Source of the DNA: Leisingera sp. ANG1
Lineage (GTDB): Bacteria > Pseudomonadota > Alphaproteobacteria > Rhodobacterales > Rhodobacteraceae
Length of the DNA stretch: 64,000 nt
NCBI RefSeq assembly: GCF_000203975.2
Contig: NZ_AFCF02000001.1
Coordinates: forward strand, 565,783-629,782
Direction of reading: 5' to 3'
The stretch's first letter is position 1. The number at the start of each line of letters is the position of its first letter. Both the position numbers and the translations under genes were made by a program. Shown piece after piece: positions 61,863 through 64,000 of this stretch. The notes under the pieces were generated by a model that saw nothing but the letters and a program-made list of their open reading frames with translations, was not told the origin of the DNA and did not search any database.

Positions 61863-62646
61863 ACGGAACCTTCCTTGAGTCGAAGACTCGGGGGTGTATG
61901 TCGCCTATGTCCGGTCTGCTGACAAGGATGCGCGGTTGCATAGGGCGACTCAAATTTTGCTGCTTTGTTATGTCCAATTCTCGGCGAGATCGAGAGGTTC
62001 TCTGTACCTTTATCTGATGAACTCTTGTCCAAGTGTTGACGTCAACAAGAATTTCTGACGAGTGAGACATCCTTATCCAGTGTTGCTGATAGGGCGAACG
62101 CCCGGAGCGGAGCGCCGCTGTGATCAGCGCGGTGATTTGACAAATTTGTAAATGTTCCACCCTTGCTGGGATTTCAAGGCCAAGCAGCGGTGCCTAGGCT
62201 GTACCAACACACTGTCAGCTAGCGCTTGTGGTTGAGCCGATGGCGTAGCTCGTAGAATGTCCATTCATGGATAGTACTGGTGGCGTTGCACTCGGCGATC
62301 CAGCTACTCCGTCCCGGGCTGATGAGCCGGGGTTCGGCTGGTATCCGACCAGAGCCCTGGGTGCTGAAAATTAGTCCTTGCCCTCCTAGGGGACAATGCT
62401 GCCCTGATGCGGTGCTGATGGCTGCAGGACGCCGATGCCGTCTGCGCCAGTCCCGATACTTTCCCTCTCTTTGAGAAGTGGAGTCTGCCTCTCGACCTGC
62501 GCAGCATTTGGAATGCTAGTTGAACGTCGGCTTGGGACGGTTCGCAACGCTGCACAAGCGAAGCGCAAGATCCAGTCAAAAGTCTGCTGTGGGCTCGAAC
62601 CACCCGCTTGTGATCGCCCCATCAGGCGGCAGGATTAGAGCTCAAC
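61863..62646. other. Gene-poor stretch, possible gene remnants
   Basis: 784 bp with no convincing intact gene. On the minus strand an open stretch of about 60 codons ends at 62,219 with TIHEWTFYELRHRLNHKR and a stop; it looks coding but has no start and no family I know. At 62,515-62,560 lies GAACGTCGGCTTGGGAC..., an imperfect copy of a motif also at 62,999-63,043. Confidence 0.35.
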
Positions 62647-62922
62647 CTACATTACAGTGATAACGTCGCCTACAGCGATGGTCTCGTTCAAGCAAAACTC
62701 GCGGTCTGCCCTCATATGCAGATGCTGTGGATCGAGAGGGCCATTCGGCCTTGGTCGATAGACCTCGCATGGGAACGATTTGCCAGCTCTTGAAACGAAT
62801 ATCCTAGCTTCCAAAATAGTGGAAAAGGCCAAATCAATCTGATTTTCTGTGTACAGAACACAACGACTTCTACCGTCCTTGTCGTCGGTCAGAAGATCAA
62901 TATCGCTTATCTCAATATTCAT
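62647..62922 (-). CDS. Small hypothetical protein
   Basis: ORF of 91 codons from MNIEISDIDLLTDDKDGRSR to VGDVITVM; the frame is open to 62,949. Mixed alpha/beta look with LHMRADREFCLNE. No clear ribosome site and no family recognised. Confidence 0.45.
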   Translation of the reverse strand: MNIEISDIDLLTDDKDGRSRCVLYTENQIDLAFSTILEARIFVSRAGKSFPCEVYRPRPNGPLDPQHLHMRADREFCLNETIAVGDVITVM

Positions 62923-63127
62923 GAGGAACAGTCGCATTAAGACGAGCAAAGTTCAACATTAGTGAGGTCCTGCTTAGCAGGTTTGCCGTAATCTAATGCT
63001 GAACGTCCGCTTGCCACCGCTCGCGACGTGTTGCACATGCGAGAAGATGCCAGGAGCGGACGACCGCAAAGGGCTCAACACGACCTGGCAGACTCGCAGT
63101 CCAACAAACGCCCGCCCCAGAAACGAC

Positions 63128-63155
63128 AAAAGCCCCGGCGCTAACCGGGGCTTTT
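63128..63155 (-). terminator. Terminator after the LamG-like gene
   Basis: AAAAGCCCCGG pairs with CCGGGGCTTTT, 19 nt after the stop on the minus strand. Confidence 0.85.
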
Positions 63156-63173
63156 TGCTTTGGCGCTTCAAGC

Positions 63174-63875
63174 CTAGATCCCCCAGCCGCTCCGCAGGTA
63201 GCGCACATTCCGCGCAACCGCTGCCGGGGCCAGTTGGTCGGTATAGGCCAGAACCTCGCACATCGGCCCGCGCCAGGCCCGATTCAAGCCATTGTTCCGC
63301 CCGCCGATCGCGGCCAGCGGAAATGGCGTTGCCGAACTGAAATGAACCACCGACAAAGGCAGCGGCAAAAGCTCTGTGGTTGCAGCGCCGCCGTTTACAT
63401 GAATGGTCATTCCCGCAGGTATGGAACCAGTGAAAACCCCGGAATTGTTTTCGTGGCCGATCACCCGGTTCGGACTGCCGGTATCCAGCCCGGCCAGGTC
63501 AGTGATCAGAGTGTTGTAGCTATTGAATGCAGCCCGCACACCGTCGCCATAGGCCAGGACAACGAACACCTCCCTGACCATCGCGTCTGTAGGCAGGCTC
63601 AACCCACGCGAATTGCCTTGATCCGGCCAAACCAGCGCAGGACGCCCGCCAGCGAGCGGTTCAGAAGCCACATAGGTCGGACCACCATCCGCCAGCTTGG
63701 ACAACCCCAGATAGCCCGCAACCAGGTTGCCGATTGCAGACACCTCATCACCAGCTTCAAGCTGGATGGTTCCGGTAGCCTTCGCGCTGTACCAGCCGAT
63801 CAGACTTGAACGGTCGGGAAGACAATGCCGCTGCTGTTGAGTTGCTACCATCACCGAATGACCGGCGCCGAGCAT
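63174..63875 (-). CDS. Phage-type LamG/concanavalin-like protein
   Basis: Protein of 233 residues ending MCEVLAYTDQLAPAAVARNV then RYLRSGWGI, the closing pattern of LamG-like jelly rolls in phage tail or fibre proteins; GWYSAKATGTIQL and VVHFSSATPFPLAAIGGR fit the same fold. Its ATG overlaps the upstream stop (TGATG). GC-rich, unlike the cargo genes to its left, so likely phage structural DNA. Confidence 0.65.
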   Translation of the reverse strand: MLGAGHSVMVATQQQRHCLPDRSSLIGWYSAKATGTIQLEAGDEVSAIGNLVAGYLGLSKLADGGPTYVASEPLAGGRPALVWPDQGNSRGLSLPTDAMVREVFVVLAYGDGVRAAFNSYNTLITDLAGLDTGSPNRVIGHENNSGVFTGSIPAGMTIHVNGGAATTELLPLPLSVVHFSSATPFPLAAIGGRNNGLNRAWRGPMCEVLAYTDQLAPAAVARNVRYLRSGWGI

Positions 63876-64000
63876 CAGTACCAGCCCGCAACGGATGCCG
63901 TGGTGCCTGAGGCCTCGATGCCCACGGCTGAGAACCCAATGGTCTCCCCGGCAATGACCGCGTAGACGATCACGGCTCCGGCCTCATCACGGACAGCCAG
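63875..64000 (-). CDS. Phage-type hypothetical protein, 3' end only
   Basis: Open frame from the window edge (41 codons, LAVRDEAGAVIVYAVIAGET to VAGWY) ending in TGA that overlaps the ATG of the LamG-like gene. Coupling and composition suggest a neighbouring tail gene of the same phage module. Rest of the gene is outside the window. Confidence 0.5.
   Translation of the reverse strand: MAVRDEAGAVIVYAVIAGETIGFSAVGIEASGTTASVAGWY

Noticed and set aside
61846-62160. Minus-strand ORF of 104 codons upstream of the ATPase gene
   Set aside because: Overlaps the ATPase start, has no ribosome site and a composition unlike a protein of this genome.

Overview
The window is GC-rich chromosomal DNA from an alphaproteobacterium of the Rhodobacteraceae, most likely the Roseobacter group (Leisingera, Phaeobacter or Ruegeria-like). 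This is inferred from a complete RcGTA-type gene transfer agent cluster next to cysE/cysK, a pdhA-pdhB(lipoyl)-pdhC operon behind an ftsB-like gene, the fabD-fabG-acpP-fabF-mltG block, and two 372-residue porins. No database was searched.

Layout. 1-1.8 kb: the end of one RTX calcium-binding protein gene and a complete paralogue. 1.8-12.1 kb: housekeeping metabolism (DUF3179 protein, two cyclophilins, pgk, a creatinase-like M24 protein, ftsB-like gene, an SDR and the pyruvate dehydrogenase operon, which hides a 52-residue secreted ORF). 12.2-17.7 kb: an AT-richer membrane protein gene, then a minus-strand cysE-cysK-SnoaL-DUF2189 series whose genes are followed by copies of one terminator-like repeat. 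17.8-32.7 kb: the GTA structural cluster gp1-gp15, all on the minus strand, with a putative promoter and a palindromic operator. 32.8-34.5 kb: a class III adenylate cyclase with TPRs. 34.8-43.8 kb: fatty-acid synthesis genes split by two PilZ proteins and a HisA-like protein. 44-50.6 kb: b561-YceI fusion, YceI, rpsF-rpsR-rplI, a lytic transglycosylase and a NIF3-like protein. 50.7-54.9 kb: trigger factor and two porins.

At 55,046-55,097 lies the 3' half of a tRNA-Leu gene, as expected for the att repeat at the distal end of an integrated element. The sequence to its right (55.1-64 kb) is AT-richer and accessory: a retropepsin/secreted protein/trypsin-like protease operon, a frameshifted periplasmic protein gene, a serine recombinase, an AAA ATPase paired with a PD-(D/E)XK-like protein (candidate defence module), and at the right edge phage-like genes with a LamG-type product. 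I infer a prophage or related element whose body and integrase lie beyond 64 kb.

The most notable signals are: (i) a palindromic repeat of about 140 bp inserted in frame in the GTA gp14 peptidase gene, with a second copy against the terminase stop codon; (ii) a duplicated palindromic operator upstream of both gp1 and the portal gene, with an intrinsic terminator between terminase and portal; (iii) the two-gene ATPase/nuclease-like module and the protease cassette in the tRNA-Leu element; (iv) the small secreted ORF fitted exactly between pdhB and pdhC.
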